Positions 52,382-63,227 of a stretch of DNA of 64,000 nucleotides are shown one piece after another. Source of the DNA: Betaproteobacteria bacterium (lineage in GTDB: Bacteria > Pseudomonadota > Gammaproteobacteria > Burkholderiales > Sulfuricellaceae); contig JAJFTF010000055.1 of NCBI GenBank assembly GCA_021373185.1, forward strand, positions 91,033 to 155,032, given 5' to 3'. The position numbers were made by a program, and so were the translations under genes. Under the pieces are notes generated by a model. It was not told where the DNA came from. It saw nothing but the letters and a program-made list of their open reading frames with translations, and ran no database searches. The stretch's first letter is position 1; every line of letters starts with the position of its first letter.

Positions 52382-53236
52382 ATGACCGCTAACATTCTGG
52401 ATGGTAAAGCGCTGTCCGCACAAATTCTGCAGCAGGTCAGACAAAACGTGGAGGCACGGCTCTCCGCTGGAAAACGCCTCCCGGCACTAGCTGTGATTCT
52501 GGTCGGCGAAGAGCCTGCCTCGGCGATCTACGTGCGCAACAAACGACGCTCCTGCGAAACGGCCAGTGTGCGATCGGTGTCCCACGATCTGCCAGCATCC
52601 ACGACACAGGAAGCATTATTGGCACTGATTGACCAGCTCAACGAAGATCCTGAAATCGACGGCATACTGGTGCAACTGCCACTGCCGAAGCACATCGAAG
52701 CTGAAACCGTTATCGAGCGCATCCACCCGGACAAGGATGTTGACGGCTTCCATCCCTACAATATCGGCAGACTCGCGTTACGACTTCCCACGTTACGTCC
52801 GTGTACACCACGGGGAGTGATGACCCTGCTCAAAGCTTCCGGTGAGGAATTGAAAGGCAAGCATGCTGTTATTGTTGGCGCATCCAACATCGTCGGACGT
52901 CCGATGGGACTGGAGCTCCTGCTTGCCGGCTGTACCGTCACCACAACTCACCGCTTCACCCGCGACCTGAAAAGTTTCGTCAGCCAGGCAGAAATCCTTG
53001 TGGTGGCGGTTGGCAAACCGAAATTCATTCCGGGCGAATGGATCCGCGAAGGCGCGATGGTCATCGATGTCGGCATCAACCGCCTACCGGACAACAGTAT
53101 CTGCGGAGATGTGGATTTTGAAACGGCGCGCCAGCGTGCGGCTTGGATCACGCCGGTTCCCGGCGGAGTGGGACCGATGACTGTCGCGACTTTATTGGAA
53201 AACACGCTTGAAGCGGCACAGAGGCATGCACCTTAA
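52382..53236 (+). CDS. folD: Methylenetetrahydrofolate dehydrogenase/cyclohydrolase
   Basis: This bifunctional enzyme interconverts methylene-, methenyl- and formyl-tetrahydrofolate. From ATG 52382 it is 284 aa, the typical FolD length. [10 protein letters not shown] carries the catalytic lysine, [13 protein letters not shown] and [10 protein letters not shown] are conserved, and [16 protein letters not shown] plus HRFTRDL form the NADP-binding part. It ends with [19 protein letters not shown]. It lies 22 bp after flgA on the same strand, probably only by position. Confidence 0.96.
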   Translation: MTANILDGKALSAQILQQVRQNVEARLSAGKRLPALAVILVGEEPASAIYVRNKRRSCETASVRSVSHDLPASTTQEALLALIDQLNEDPEIDGILVQLPLPKHIEAETVIERIHPDKDVDGFHPYNIGRLALRLPTLRPCTPRGVMTLLKASGEELKGKHAVIVGASNIVGRPMGLELLLAGCTVTTTHRFTRDLKSFVSQAEILVVAVGKPKFIPGEWIREGAMVIDVGINRLPDNSICGDVDFETARQRAAWITPVPGGVGPMTVATLLENTLEAAQRHAP

Positions 53237-53253
53237 AAGAAAACTTCCCGCTC

Positions 53254-54015
53254 CTATCGAGCAAGCGCATGCCAGCGGCGCAGCAATTCGAGATCGACAC
53301 AATCCTGCTCCGGCGCTTCACCGCCGATCATGCGGAACGGCTGCCCTGGCTCACCCAAGTCACTTAACACCGCTGCCACACCGGGAAACGGGTGATCCGC
53401 AGTATAGTCATTGACCGTAACTACAGTCCTCAAGCCCGCACCAGTGCTTGATCTGACGCCATTTTCCGAATCCTCCAGCGCCATGCAGTTGGCAGCATCA
53501 AGCTTAAGTTTGTCCAGCGCCCAGAAATAAATATCCGGTGCCGGTTTCTTCGCCGGAACGATGTCGCCAGCCGCAATCACTTCAAACCATTCGCTTATAT
53601 CTCCCTCCAAAGCGGGGCGCAGCAGGGCCGTCACATTTTCCGGGGTAGTCGTGGTCGCAATAGCCAGCCTGATGCCGGCATCACGGGCCTCGCTCAACAA
53701 TCGTTTGACGCCTCTACGCAACGGTATCCCGCCTTGGCCGAGAAGCTCGACGTAATGGCGAGTCTTGGCTTTGTGTAGCGCGACAACGAGATCGTCAAAG
53801 TCCTTCGGCTGGCTAAAATCGGGACGAAAACGCTCGACATAAAACCGGATGCGCTCCTTGCCGCCAGTGACTTCCAGCAGCTTGCCATACAGAGGTACAT
53901 CCCACTCCCAATCCAGGCCGAACTCGCGAAAAGCCGCGTTAAATGCCGGGCGGTGTCCATCACGTTCAGTATCTGCGAGCGTGCCATCCACATCAAAAAT
54001 CAAAGCTTTCAACAT
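53254..54015 (-). CDS. HAD-superfamily phosphatase, CbbY-like
   Basis: This 253-aa HAD hydrolase starts at ATG 54015, with AGGA at good spacing. Motif I is FDVDGTLADTE (nucleophile and acid/base Asp), motif II lies at IATTTTPENV, motif III is the Lys in AKKPAPDIYFWALDKL, and motif IV is ALEDSENGVRS. Length and the cap sequence (LYGKLLEVTGGKERIRFYV) match CbbY, which dephosphorylates xylulose-1,5-bisphosphate, a Rubisco inhibitor, in Calvin-cycle bacteria. No cbb genes are adjacent, so the exact substrate is uncertain. It converges on folD. Confidence 0.85.
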   Translation of the reverse strand: MLKALIFDVDGTLADTERDGHRPAFNAAFREFGLDWEWDVPLYGKLLEVTGGKERIRFYVERFRPDFSQPKDFDDLVVALHKAKTRHYVELLGQGGIPLRRGVKRLLSEARDAGIRLAIATTTTPENVTALLRPALEGDISEWFEVIAAGDIVPAKKPAPDIYFWALDKLKLDAANCMALEDSENGVRSSTGAGLRTVVTVNDYTADHPFPGVAAVLSDLGEPGQPFRMIGGEAPEQDCVDLELLRRWHALAR

Positions 54016-54095
54016 ACCAGTTCCTATGGCCAAAACTTGCGATAAGTCGGAATTTCTGCTATTAAAGCGGTTTTGCTAAATAACGGTAGAGACAC

Positions 54096-54518
54096 ATGTC
54101 CGCAGAATTACACAAACAATTCACTCCATACGTTCCCAAGAAAAATGAAGAATACATGGGGGCTCGTCAGCTTGCCCATTTTCGCAAAATTCTCGAAGAC
54201 TGGAAAGACGAGCTGAGCCAGGATATTGACCGCACCGTACACACCATGCAGGACGAAGCGACCGTTTTTGCCGACCCCAATGACCGCGCCAGCCAGGAAT
54301 CCGACATGGCGCTGGAACTCAGGAACCGCGACCGCGAGCGCAAACTGATCAAGAAGATAAACGAAACCATTATCAAAATCGAAGCCGGAGATTATGGCTA
54401 CTGCGAAAGCTGCGGCGTTGAAATCGGCCTGAAGCGCCTTGAAGCACGCCCCACGGCGACGCAGTGCATCGATTGCAAAACTCTCGATGAATTAAGGGAA
54501 AAGCAAGTCGCCAAATAA
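54096..54518 (+). CDS. dksA: RNA polymerase-binding transcription factor DksA
   Basis: This 140-aa protein (E. coli 151) has a coiled coil whose tip carries DPNDRAS, the acidic tip residues needed for action on polymerase. The C4 zinc finger is [20 protein letters not shown] then [25 protein letters not shown] is the usual N-terminal helix. It acts with ppGpp to control rRNA and biosynthetic promoters. It is divergent from the HAD gene. Confidence 0.96.
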   Translation: MSAELHKQFTPYVPKKNEEYMGARQLAHFRKILEDWKDELSQDIDRTVHTMQDEATVFADPNDRASQESDMALELRNRDRERKLIKKINETIIKIEAGDYGYCESCGVEIGLKRLEARPTATQCIDCKTLDELREKQVAK

Positions 54519-54533
54519 AACGGGGGACTTACC

Positions 54534-54561
54534 GCCAGAGGAATCTAATTTTTCCGCTGGC
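54534..54561. terminator. Hairpin after dksA
   Basis: GCCAGAGGAA (54534-54543) pairs with TTCCGCTGGC (54552-54561) with one internal mismatch, 16 bp after the dksA stop. No clear T-run follows on the plus strand, so termination is uncertain. Confidence 0.35.
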
Positions 54562-54591
54562 TATAAAGATTAAGCCACCAAATATTTTTGC

Positions 54592-55047
54592 ATGTTAGCC
54601 ACTACCCCGATTGACTCCATTCCGGATGAATTTCACCGATTGATGAACGGTCGGCTGTTCAACCTGCTTTCATGGGATCAATTAACCGAATTCTGGGCAA
54701 AAATTAACCGGGATGCCGGCTGGTATCTTTATGCCGTCGGTGAAGAGCTGCCTTTAGTTGCCGCCGAATCCGGGCAGGTCGAAAAATTCATTGTTGAAAT
54801 GGACATGCTGTTGCGGCGCGATCACGATGAGAGCTATTGCGGCATCGTCTATGCAGACAACCTGGACAACCCATCCCTCATCAAGATTTACGACCCCAAC
54901 AATCTGGGCTCATCCTGCGGCTCCAGCAAGAATCCTCCGCTGCCCGGCTGGATCATGAGCAGAGTCGCCCCCACCGGGTTGCAGCAGAAACACGCGCTGC
55001 CAGCCAGCCGCAAACGTTGGTGGCAAAACCTGTTCAATCAGGATTAA
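54592..55047 (+). CDS. Conserved hypothetical protein, 151 aa
   Basis: Not assigned to a named family. The protein has MNGRLFNLLSWDQLTEFWAK, DAGWYLYAVGEELP, CGIVYADNLDNPSLIKIYDP and NNLGSSCGSSKNPPLPGW, ending in a basic, Trp-containing tail (ASRKRWWQNLFNQD). The CGSS-P-PGW stretch looks conserved-domain-like. No signal peptide or membrane helix is present. It lies between dksA and the strong terminator shared with pnp; composition is like the neighbours. Confidence 0.75.
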   Translation: MLATTPIDSIPDEFHRLMNGRLFNLLSWDQLTEFWAKINRDAGWYLYAVGEELPLVAAESGQVEKFIVEMDMLLRRDHDESYCGIVYADNLDNPSLIKIYDPNNLGSSCGSSKNPPLPGWIMSRVAPTGLQQKHALPASRKRWWQNLFNQD

Positions 55048-55070
55048 CACCCAACCAAATAAACATAAAA

Positions 55071-55102
55071 AAGGCCCCCTTGGTTTTCGCCAAGGGGGCC
55101 TT
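55071..55102. terminator. Bidirectional intrinsic terminator between the hypothetical gene and pnp
   Basis: AAGGCCCCCTTGG (55071-55083) pairs perfectly with CCAAGGGGGCCTT (55090-55102) around a 6-base loop. It is followed by TTTTC on the plus strand and by TTTTTTATGTTT on the minus strand. It ends the long rimP-pnp operon and the convergent small gene. Confidence 0.9.
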
Positions 55103-55127
55103 TTCTCCGATTGAACCCGAGAAGCGT

Positions 55128-57251
55128 TTAGACCTCGGTACCTTCTGGTTTCTTTGCTGCTGCAGGCGGATCCATCAGAGCCTTCATCGAAAGGCGCAGA
55201 CGCCCCTTCTCGTCAGCTTCCAGAACCTTAACCTTAACTGCTTGCCCTTCGGTCAAATAATCGGAAACGGCATTTACCCGCTCGTGTGCAATCTGCGAAA
55301 TATGCAACAAGCCATCTTTGCCCGGCAATACGCTGACAATTGCGCCAAAATCCAGCAGCTTGATGACGGCACCTTCATAGGTTTTGCCCACTTCTACTTC
55401 AGCGGTCAATTCCATAATGCGTTTCTTGGCCATTTCACCGGCTTCCGAGCTCAGGCAAGCGATGTTCACTGTGCCGTCTTCGGTGATATCAATCGTGGTG
55501 CCGGTTTCTTCAGTCAGCGCACGGATCACGGCACCGCCTTTGCCGATCACATCACGGATCTTTTCAGGATTGATCTTGATGGTGATGATGCGCGGTGCAT
55601 AAGCAGACATTTCCTGACGTGCGTGCGGCACGGCCTCATGCATGATGCCGAGAATGTGCATGCGGCCTTCGCGCGCTTGGCTGAGTGCGACCTGCATGAT
55701 TTCCTTGGTAATACCGAGGATCTTGATGTCCATCTGCAATGCAGTAATACCGGCATCCGTTCCCGCCACCTTGAAGTCCATGTCGCCCAGATGATCTTCA
55801 TCGCCCAGAATGTCAGTCAGCACGGCGAAACGATTGCCTTCCTTGATCAGGCCCATGGCGATGCCGGCAACGTGCGCCTTCATCGGCACACCCGCATCCA
55901 TCAGCGACAGGCAACCGCCGCAAACCGATGCCATCGAACTGGAACCGTTGGACTCGGTGATTTCAGAAACCACGCGCATGGTGTAGCCGAACTCCTCGGC
56001 ACTCGGCAACGCCGCTACCAGTGCACGCTTTGCCAGACGCCCGTGGCCGATTTCACGCCGCTTCGGGGTGCCGACCCGGCCACACTCGCCAGTCGCATAG
56101 GGAGGGAAGTTGTAATGCAGCAGGAAGCGATCCTTATATTCGCCCTGCAACGAATCGATGATCTGCTCATCGCGTCCGGTGCCCAGCGTAGCAACGACCA
56201 GCGCCTGGGTTTCGCCGCGAGTAAACAGCGCCGAACCATGAGCGCGTGGCAAAACGCCAGTGCGGATGGTAATGGGACGAACAGCACGTGTATCGCGACC
56301 ATCGATGCGAGGCTCGCCATCAAGAATCTGGCTGCGCACAATCTTGGCTTCCAGGCTCTCGAAAATACCTTTGATCTGGTTGATACGGGCGGTATCCATG
56401 CCTTCGGTAATCAACTCGCCCAAAACCCGGTTGCGGATTTCGTCGATGCACTGATAGCGTTCCTGCTTCTGGCGGATTTTGTATGCCTTGTTCAGGTCTG
56501 CCTGTGCCAATTGAGCGATTTTCTCGATCAGTTCCTGATCCTTCTCAGGCGCTTTCCAATCCCAAGGGGTTGGCGCCACTTCATCGGCAAGATCGTTGAT
56601 CATGTTGATCACCGCCTGCATTTCGTCATGGCCAAACACCACCGCGCCCAGCATGATATCTTCAGGCAGTTCCATGGCCTCGGATTCGACCATCAGCACC
56701 GCTTCTTCCGTACCCGCGACAACCAGGTTCAGTTTGGAAGAAGCCAGTTCGGTCAGTGTCGGATTCAGCACATATTCGCCATTGACATAACCAATACGAG
56801 CTGCGCCAATCGGGCCATTAAAGGGGATACCGGAGATTGCCAAAGCGGCTGAAGCGCCAATCAATGCCGGGATATCAGAGTCGATCTCGCTCTCGGAGGA
56901 CATGACTGTGGCAACAATTTGCACGTCATTGTAAAAGCTATCAGGAAAAAGCGGGCGCAACGGGCGGTCAATCAACCGTGAGGTCAGAATTTCCTTCTCG
57001 GAAGGACGCCCTTCCCTCTTGAAGAAACCACCAGGAATCCTGCCTGCGGCGTAGGTACGCTCCTGATAATCGACGGTCAACGGGAAGAAATCCTGGCCGG
57101 GCTTGATGTTCCCTGCGCCGACCACCGTCACCAGCACCACCGTGTCATCCAGGCTGACCATTACAGCGCCGGACGCTTGGCGGCAGATCTCGCCGGTTTC
57201 CAGTGTCAGCGTGTGACGCCCGTACTTAATACTTTTCTTGATTTGGCTCAA
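55128..57251 (-). CDS. pnp: Polyribonucleotide nucleotidyltransferase
   Basis: This is a 707-aa PNPase (E. coli 711). Two RNase PH domains are joined by a helical domain, and the second has the phosphate/metal site [20 protein letters not shown] (part). The KH domain ([14 protein letters not shown], about 560) and S1 domain ([16 protein letters not shown], about 630) follow. The start codon is TTG (57251), because no ATG lies before residue 30 of the conserved N-terminus; AGAGG precedes it at about 8 bases. It degrades RNA 3'-5' and is last in the operon, after rpsO as in E. coli. Confidence 0.96.
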   Translation of the reverse strand: MSQIKKSIKYGRHTLTLETGEICRQASGAVMVSLDDTVVLVTVVGAGNIKPGQDFFPLTVDYQERTYAAGRIPGGFFKREGRPSEKEILTSRLIDRPLRPLFPDSFYNDVQIVATVMSSESEIDSDIPALIGASAALAISGIPFNGPIGAARIGYVNGEYVLNPTLTELASSKLNLVVAGTEEAVLMVESEAMELPEDIMLGAVVFGHDEMQAVINMINDLADEVAPTPWDWKAPEKDQELIEKIAQLAQADLNKAYKIRQKQERYQCIDEIRNRVLGELITEGMDTARINQIKGIFESLEAKIVRSQILDGEPRIDGRDTRAVRPITIRTGVLPRAHGSALFTRGETQALVVATLGTGRDEQIIDSLQGEYKDRFLLHYNFPPYATGECGRVGTPKRREIGHGRLAKRALVAALPSAEEFGYTMRVVSEITESNGSSSMASVCGGCLSLMDAGVPMKAHVAGIAMGLIKEGNRFAVLTDILGDEDHLGDMDFKVAGTDAGITALQMDIKILGITKEIMQVALSQAREGRMHILGIMHEAVPHARQEMSAYAPRIITIKINPEKIRDVIGKGGAVIRALTEETGTTIDITEDGTVNIACLSSEAGEMAKKRIMELTAEVEVGKTYEGAVIKLLDFGAIVSVLPGKDGLLHISQIAHERVNAVSDYLTEGQAVKVKVLEADEKGRLRLSMKALMDPPAAAKKPEGTEV

Positions 57252-57284
57252 AACGTTATCCTCTCAAACGCAATCTTCATCATT

Positions 57285-57361
57285 GGGTCACGGAGCTTTT
57301 AACTCTGCCCCACAAAACCCGAACCCAGACTACTGCAGAACCATCATTTAGAGCGTGACCC
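57285..57361 (-). promoter_or_regulatory. Inverted repeat in the rpsO-pnp leader
   Basis: GGGTCACG (57285-57292) and CGTGACCC (57354-57361) are perfectly complementary across 61 bp in the rpsO-pnp intergenic RNA. ACCATC (57340-57345) and GATGGT (57368-57373) could form a competing stem. In E. coli a long stem in the same position is cut by RNase III and used for PNPase autoregulation. Confidence 0.35.
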
Positions 57362-57393
57362 CCTAGCGATGGTGCATGCACAATAATCCGAAA

Positions 57394-57663
57394 TTACTTA
57401 CGCAAGCCGAGGCGTTCAATCAGGGTACGATAGCGGTCTACACTGCTGTTACGCAGGTAATCCAGCAGTTTGCGACGCTTGCTGACCAGCTTCAACAGGC
57501 CGCGGCGGGAGTGGTGATCCTTGGCATGAGTCTTGAAGTGGCCAGTGAGATCGTTGATCCGCGCAGTCATCAGCGCGACCTGAACTTCGGTTGAACCGGT
57601 ATCGTTTGCTGCCTTTTGATAATCCTGCACAATTTGTGCTTTTTGCGTGCTGTTAATTGACAT
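57394..57663 (-). CDS. rpsO: 30S ribosomal protein S15
   Basis: This 89-aa protein, exactly the usual length, starts [35 protein letters not shown] and [20 protein letters not shown] are the S15 signature. It binds 16S rRNA and nucleates the small-subunit platform. It lies between truB and pnp in the conserved order. Confidence 0.97.
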   Translation of the reverse strand: MSINSTQKAQIVQDYQKAANDTGSTEVQVALMTARINDLTGHFKTHAKDHHSRRGLLKLVSKRRKLLDYLRNSSVDRYRTLIERLGLRK

Positions 57664-57754
57664 TATTTTCTCCAAAAATAAAACGTGCTATTTTAACTTG
57701 TATTATGAGATATTCTCAAGTAATTCTCGCAGGTTAGCTCCCGCAAAAAAATGG

Positions 57755-58663
57755 TTACGCTGCATTCTCGACAACGAGTCTTTTCGGTGCGACCTTACCG
57801 TCATCCGTAATTTCGCCGATACCGACAAGACAGCGATTTTCATCGTACACAACTACTACTTCACTATGCGCCTGCTTTGGTAGCCAGATCGACTGCCCTT
57901 GTCGAAAATAATGGGCGCTATCCCGATCCAACACCACTTCTGGGAATTTATTGAGCAGACACTCCGGGAGCAAAAGCTGCGCATCTCGATCTTCCGGGCT
58001 CAATGCTTCAAGAAATTCCAGTGTCGCCGCCTGCCCAATCTCAAAATCACCGATTCGGGTGCGCCGCAATGCCAGCATATAGGCGCCGCAACCCAAAGCT
58101 CGACCCAAATCTTCGGCCAACACCCGAATATAAGTCCCCTTGCTGCACTCCACCGTCACCGTCAATTCATCGCCGGCAAAAGCGTCAAGGGTCAGGCTGT
58201 AAATCGTCACCTGGCGCGCGGCCCGTTCAATTTCAATTCCGGCTCGCGCATAAGTGTAGAGCGCTTTGCCCTGAAACTTGAGCGCCGAATACATCGGCGG
58301 CACTTGGGAAATAGTCCCGACAAATTGCCGCAATGCCTGCTCCACCTGTTCGCGCGATACAGCAACGGCGCTGCTGCTTGTCACCTCACCCTCGGAATCT
58401 CCGGTGGTGGTGGTCTGTCCCAGCTTGAAGACAGCCCGATAGGTTTTGTTGGCATCCAACAGAAACTGCGAAAACTTGGTGGCCTCGCCGAAACAGATCG
58501 GCAGCATACCGGTCGCGATTGGATCAAGGTTGCCGGTGTGCCCCGCCTTGGCAGCTTGATACAAACTTTTGGCCCGCTGCAGAGCGCCATTCGACGAAAT
58601 TCCGTAGGGCTTATCCAGCAACAACACGCCGCTGATGGGGCGCTTTATCCGTTTGAACTGCAC
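57755..58663 (-). CDS. truB: tRNA pseudouridine(55) synthase
   Basis: This 302-aa protein starts at GTG 58663 (MQFKRIKRPISGVLLLDKPY), three bases after the rbfA stop. The catalytic Asp lies in GHTGNLDPIATGMLP, and GYSAL-type RNA-binding segments follow (MYSALKFQGKALYTYARAG). It converts U55 of all elongator tRNAs. Length is close to E. coli TruB (314). Confidence 0.96.
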   Translation of the reverse strand: MQFKRIKRPISGVLLLDKPYGISSNGALQRAKSLYQAAKAGHTGNLDPIATGMLPICFGEATKFSQFLLDANKTYRAVFKLGQTTTTGDSEGEVTSSSAVAVSREQVEQALRQFVGTISQVPPMYSALKFQGKALYTYARAGIEIERAARQVTIYSLTLDAFAGDELTVTVECSKGTYIRVLAEDLGRALGCGAYMLALRRTRIGDFEIGQAATLEFLEALSPEDRDAQLLLPECLLNKFPEVVLDRDSAHYFRQGQSIWLPKQAHSEVVVVYDENRCLVGIGEITDDGKVAPKRLVVENAA

Positions 58664-58666
58664 GGC

Positions 58667-59041
58667 TTAGTCTTCCCGATGATGCGCTTTGTCTGCAGAA
58701 ACAGCCTCATCAATCAATTGCGACAAACGAACCCCATGCTCGACTGACGTATCGTGGATAAAATGCAGTTGGGGCGTGACGCGTAACTTCATGCGGTGCG
58801 CCAACTGAGAACGCAAAAAACCGGCGGCATGCTCAAGGGCCGCCTTTGCCTTGAGTGCCTCTTCGGCGGATTTCATCGAAGTGAAATACACTTTGGCGTG
58901 AGCGTAATCCGGGGTTACTTCAACACCAGTCAAGGTCACCAATCCAACACGGGGATCTTTTATTTCCAACTGGATCAATTCCGCCAACTCGCGCTGAATC
59001 TGCTCGGCAATCCGACCGGCGCGCAAAGATGTCTTAGCCAT
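58667..59041 (-). CDS. rbfA: Ribosome-binding factor A
   Basis: This 124-aa protein starts at ATG 59041 (MAKTSLRAGRIAEQIQREL). It has the KH-type core DPRVGLVTLTGVEVTPDYAH and AKVYFTS, and the conserved RMKLRVTPQLHFIHD. It matures the 30S subunit. It sits between infB and truB as in most bacteria. A start five codons upstream is possible but not supported by family length. Confidence 0.95.
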   Translation of the reverse strand: MAKTSLRAGRIAEQIQRELAELIQLEIKDPRVGLVTLTGVEVTPDYAHAKVYFTSMKSAEEALKAKAALEHAAGFLRSQLAHRMKLRVTPQLHFIHDTSVEHGVRLSQLIDEAVSADKAHHRED

Positions 59042-59085
59042 GGAATATCCAATCAATCCGCCGCATAGACGCTAAAAACGACGGA

Positions 59086-61710
59086 TTAAAGGCTGCGCGC
59101 AATTTCAACCATCTCGTAAACTTCGATTTGGTCGCCCACGTCGAGTTCGTTGAAACCCCTAAGTGACAATCCGCATTCAAAGCCGGATTTAACTTCCTTG
59201 ACGTCATCCTTGAAGCGTTTGAGCGAATCCAGTTCGCCGGTATGGATCACCACATTGTCACGCAGCACACGCACCATTGAACCCCGTTTGACTGTGCCAT
59301 CCAGAACGTAGCAGCCCGCCACCGTGCCGACCTTGGAAATGCGATAAACCTCGCGCACCTCGACCAAACCGATCACGCTTTCTTTCCGCTCCGGCGCCAA
59401 CATCCCCGACAATGCCGCCTTCACCTGATCGACCGCATCGTAAATGATGTTGTAATATCGCACATCCACACCAGATGAATCGATCAGCCTGCGGGCCGTC
59501 GCATCCGAGCGGGTATTGAAGCCGATCACCACGGCTTTTGACGCCAGAGCAAGGTTAATATCCGACTCGGTAATCGCACCGACTCCACTATGGATGATAT
59601 TGACCTTGACCTCGTCGGTGGAAAGCTTCTGCAAAGCATGCGCCAACGCCTCGTAAGAGCCCTGCACATCGGTCTTGATAACCAGTGGCAGAACCCTGAC
59701 CTCGCCCTCGCCCATTTGTTCGAACATGTTTTCCATCTTCGCTGCATGCTGCTTGGCCAGTTTCACGTCACGGAATTTGCCTTGACGGAACAACGCAATT
59801 TCACGCGCCTTGCGCTCGTCATTCAGGACGATCACGTCCTCACCGGCCCTCGGCACTTCAGACAAACCCTGTATCTCCACAGGAATGGAAGGCCCTGCTT
59901 CCTTAACCATTTCGCCATTTTCGTTCAACATGGCACGAACACGGCCATAGGCTCCACCCGCCAACAACATGTCGCCCGCTCTGAGTGTCCCGGATTGCAC
60001 CAAAATAGTTGCCACAGGGCCGCGGCCCTTATCCAGGCGTGCTTCAATCACCAAACCCTTGGCTGGAATATCCTTCTGCGCCTTCAGCTCCAGTACTTCA
60101 GCCTGCAGCAGAACGCCTTCCAGCAAATCATCAATACCCTCTCCCGATTTGGCCGACACCCCCACAAACATGGTATCGCCACCCCAGTCTTCCGGCACGA
60201 CGCCTTGAGCCACCAGCTCCTGCTTTATCCGCTCCACATTTGAATCGGGCTTGTCGATCTTGGTCATCGCCACGACCAGCGGCACATTCGCCGCTTTGGC
60301 ATGGTGGATTGCTTCAATTGTCTGCGGCATCACACCATCATCGGCGGCCACAACCAGAATGACCACGTCGGTAGCTTTGGCGCCGCGCGCCCGCATCGCC
60401 GTAAAGGCTTCATGGCCTGGCGTATCCAGGAAAGTCACCATGCCGCGCGGAGTTTCCACATGATAGGCGCCGATGTGTTGGGTAATTCCGCCCGCTTCAC
60501 CATGGGCTACGCGAGTGCGACGAATATAGTCAAGTAACGATGTCTTACCATGATCGACGTGGCCCATCACCGTCACTACCGGTGCACGAGATTCCATGTG
60601 CACCTCATGTGATTCGGTTTCGGCAAGATAGGATTCCGGGCTATCCAGAGCCGCCGGTTTGGCAACATGCCCCATTTCCTCGACCAAAATCATGGCAGTT
60701 TCCTGATCCAGGACTTGGTTGATCGTTGCCATTGAACCCATTTTCATCATGGTTTTAATGACCGCAGCAGCTTTGACCGCCATTTTTTGCGCAAGTTGGC
60801 CGACGGAGATCGTTTCCGGAATCAATACTTCATGCACAATAGGTTCGGTCGGCATAGCAAAACCATGAGGCCCTTGATCCTCCGCCTTGTGGTGAGGCCC
60901 CCGATCCTTACGGTTGCGCCATCCAGCCGCACCGCCAACATCACCGCGCACCTTGATGCCGCGCCGTTTGCCAGCCGTGTCAGCCCAAGCAGTTTCATTT
61001 TTCTTGGCTGCTTTTTTCTCGGTTTTTTCACCCGGTTTTACCGCAGGCTTATGCAACGTGCCTTCCGCTCGCACAGGTTCCGGTGCCTTGGCGATGACGG
61101 GCTCAGCCGCCTTAGCTTGAGCTGCGGCCTCGACAGCCTGCCTGCGTTGCGCTTTCTCCTGCTTTTCACGAATGTCGGCACTTTGGCGCGCGATTAATTC
61201 GGCTTGCTTACGTGCTTCTTCTTCGCGTTTGGCAATCTCGGAGTCTTGCAACTTTGATTTGGATTTTTTCTTTGCTACCGCCACTTCGACCGGTGCCGCT
61301 TCGACCGGTGCCGCTTCGACCGGCGCCGCTTCGACCGGCGCCACTTCGACCGGTGCCACTTCGACCGGTGCCACTTCGACTGACGCCACTTCGACTGACG
61401 CCACTTCGACTGCATCGCGCTTAACAAAAGTTCGTTTTTTGCGCACCTCCACCTGGATAGTGCGTGCCTTACCGGTGCTATCCGCCTTCTTGATTTCAGT
61501 TGTTTCTTTACGCGTCAGGGTGATCTTGTTCTTGGGCTCCTTGGCGCCATGCGCACGGCGTAAATAGTCCAGCAATTGCGTCTTGTCCTGCTCGGTCAGC
61601 AAATCATCGGCAACTGCCTTATTCACGCCCGCAGCCCGCAACTGCTCAAGCAGCAGCGTTGCGGGCAAGCCCAGCTCGCCGGCAAATTGAGCTACGTTCA
61701 TTTGTCCCAT
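59086..61710 (-). CDS. infB: Translation initiation factor IF-2
   Basis: This is an 874-aa protein from ATG 61710, chosen because GGAGA lies six bases upstream and the protein then starts [20 protein letters not shown]. The IF2-N domain is followed by a charged linker containing a pentapeptide repeat of [10 protein letters not shown] type, then the GTPase domain. G1 is [10 protein letters not shown] at about residue 379, with the D-T-PGHEAF switch ([13 protein letters not shown]) and NKID-type TKIDKP. The C-terminal domains bind fMet-tRNA. It lies between nusA and rbfA. Confidence 0.96.
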   Translation of the reverse strand: MGQMNVAQFAGELGLPATLLLEQLRAAGVNKAVADDLLTEQDKTQLLDYLRRAHGAKEPKNKITLTRKETTEIKKADSTGKARTIQVEVRKKRTFVKRDAVEVASVEVASVEVAPVEVAPVEVAPVEAAPVEAAPVEAAPVEVAVAKKKSKSKLQDSEIAKREEEARKQAELIARQSADIREKQEKAQRRQAVEAAAQAKAAEPVIAKAPEPVRAEGTLHKPAVKPGEKTEKKAAKKNETAWADTAGKRRGIKVRGDVGGAAGWRNRKDRGPHHKAEDQGPHGFAMPTEPIVHEVLIPETISVGQLAQKMAVKAAAVIKTMMKMGSMATINQVLDQETAMILVEEMGHVAKPAALDSPESYLAETESHEVHMESRAPVVTVMGHVDHGKTSLLDYIRRTRVAHGEAGGITQHIGAYHVETPRGMVTFLDTPGHEAFTAMRARGAKATDVVILVVAADDGVMPQTIEAIHHAKAANVPLVVAMTKIDKPDSNVERIKQELVAQGVVPEDWGGDTMFVGVSAKSGEGIDDLLEGVLLQAEVLELKAQKDIPAKGLVIEARLDKGRGPVATILVQSGTLRAGDMLLAGGAYGRVRAMLNENGEMVKEAGPSIPVEIQGLSEVPRAGEDVIVLNDERKAREIALFRQGKFRDVKLAKQHAAKMENMFEQMGEGEVRVLPLVIKTDVQGSYEALAHALQKLSTDEVKVNIIHSGVGAITESDINLALASKAVVIGFNTRSDATARRLIDSSGVDVRYYNIIYDAVDQVKAALSGMLAPERKESVIGLVEVREVYRISKVGTVAGCYVLDGTVKRGSMVRVLRDNVVIHTGELDSLKRFKDDVKEVKSGFECGLSLRGFNELDVGDQIEVYEMVEIARSL
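61280..61414 (-). repeat. 15-bp tandem repeat within infB (9 units)
   Basis: Nine head-to-tail 15-bp units with consensus GCCACTTCGACCGGT (plus strand) encode [10 protein letters not shown] and VEVAS pentapeptides in the flexible IF-2 linker. Three subtypes can be seen: GCCACTTCGACCGGT, GCCGCTTCGACCGGT/C and GCCACTTCGACTGAC. Identical neighbours within each subtype suggest recent slippage. Confidence 0.92.
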
Positions 61711-61741
61711 TTCAGTCTCCAGTCCATTCTGCTCGCTATCG

Positions 61742-63214
61742 TCACGCAAACCACGGAGCGCGTGCCGTCATAATCAATTGCTTGGCACGTTCATTGTCCA
61801 TACCGGTCAATTCAACCAGATCGTCAACCGCCAAATCGGCCAGATCATCCATTGCAACCACACCCTTGGATGCCAGAGTGCGCGCGGTTTCATCGTCCAT
61901 TCCTTCCATTGCCAGCAACTCGGCAGAAGGCGCCTCCATCTTTTCTTCGCTGGCGATTGCCTCTGTCAGTAACGCATTGCGCGCACGGCTACGCAGTTCA
62001 TTGATGGTGCCTTCGTCGAGAGACTCAATTTCAAGCATCTCAGTCAATGGCACATAGGCCACCTCTTCCAGTGAGCTAAAGCCTTCCTGTACCAGGATTT
62101 GTGCCACTTCTTCATCGACATCCAGTTTTTGCATGAACTGCGAAATAATCGAGGAGCTCTCTTCCTGGTTTTTCTGCTCGGCTTCTTCCTCGGTCATGAT
62201 ATTCAGGGTCCAGCCAGTCAACTCGCTGGCCAGACGCACATTCTGTCCCAAGCGGCCAATCGCCTGCGCCAACTGTTCTTCCTCAACCACCACATCCATA
62301 CTGTGTTTTTCTTCATCCACAACAATGCTGCTGATTTCAGCAGGTGCAAGTGCGTTGATAACGAATTGGGCGGGTTCCGGCGACCACAAGACGATATCCA
62401 CCCGCTCACCCGCGAGCTCCGAGGTCACGGCCTGAACGCGTGAGCCGCGCATGCCAACACAAGTGCCAATCGGATCAATGCGTGGATCGTTAGACTTGAC
62501 GGCAATTTTTGCGCGTGCGCCGGGGTCTCTCGCTGCCGCCTTGATTTCTAGCAGGCTGTCTTCAATTTCCGGCACTTCCAGTTCAAACAGCTTAACCAGA
62601 AATTCCGGTGCGATTCGGGACAAGATCAACTGCGGACCACGACCAGCCCTGTCCACTCGCGACAGATAAGCGCGAATACGGTCGCCCACGCGCAAATTTT
62701 CCTTTGGGATCATCTGTTCGCGCGGCAACATCGCCTCAATCCGCCCTGATTCGATAATGGCATTGCCCCGCTCCATGCGCTTGATCGTGCCGGAGACGAG
62801 ATATTCTTCGCGTGCCAGAAAATCATTCAATATCTGCTCGCGCTCAGCCTCGCGGATTTTTTGCATGATCACTTGCTTGGCAGCCTGCGCACCGATACGA
62901 CCGAATTCGATCGGCTCAAGCGATTCCTCGATATAGCTATCCAGCCCAATTTCAGAATTAAGCTTATGAGCCTCGGTCAGACTGATCTGCCGCTCAGGAA
63001 ATTCCACCGCATCATCAGGCACCACATGCCAGCGACGGAAAGAGGCGTATTCGCCGCTATCGCGGTCAACTTCAACGCGCACATCCACATCTTCATGAAA
63101 ACGCTTCTTGGTCGCGGAGGCCAGCGCCAACTCCAACGCATCAAAAATCACCTCTTTGGAGACGTTTTTCTCCCGCGACATTACTTCCACGACCAGCAAA
63201 ATTTCACGACTCAT
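61742..63214 (-). CDS. nusA: Transcription termination/antitermination factor NusA
   Basis: This 490-aa protein (E. coli 495) starts [20 protein letters not shown]. It has an N-terminal polymerase-binding domain, an S1 domain ([19 protein letters not shown]), two KH domains ([20 protein letters not shown] and [15 protein letters not shown]) and the C-terminal acidic helical repeats typical of proteobacterial NusA (residues about 355-490). GGAGGG precedes the start. It sits between rimP and infB. Confidence 0.97.
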   Translation of the reverse strand: MSREILLVVEVMSREKNVSKEVIFDALELALASATKKRFHEDVDVRVEVDRDSGEYASFRRWHVVPDDAVEFPERQISLTEAHKLNSEIGLDSYIEESLEPIEFGRIGAQAAKQVIMQKIREAEREQILNDFLAREEYLVSGTIKRMERGNAIIESGRIEAMLPREQMIPKENLRVGDRIRAYLSRVDRAGRGPQLILSRIAPEFLVKLFELEVPEIEDSLLEIKAAARDPGARAKIAVKSNDPRIDPIGTCVGMRGSRVQAVTSELAGERVDIVLWSPEPAQFVINALAPAEISSIVVDEEKHSMDVVVEEEQLAQAIGRLGQNVRLASELTGWTLNIMTEEEAEQKNQEESSSIISQFMQKLDVDEEVAQILVQEGFSSLEEVAYVPLTEMLEIESLDEGTINELRSRARNALLTEAIASEEKMEAPSAELLAMEGMDDETARTLASKGVVAMDDLADLAVDDLVELTGMDNERAKQLIMTARAPWFA

Positions 63215-63227
63215 GCTACCCTCCAGC

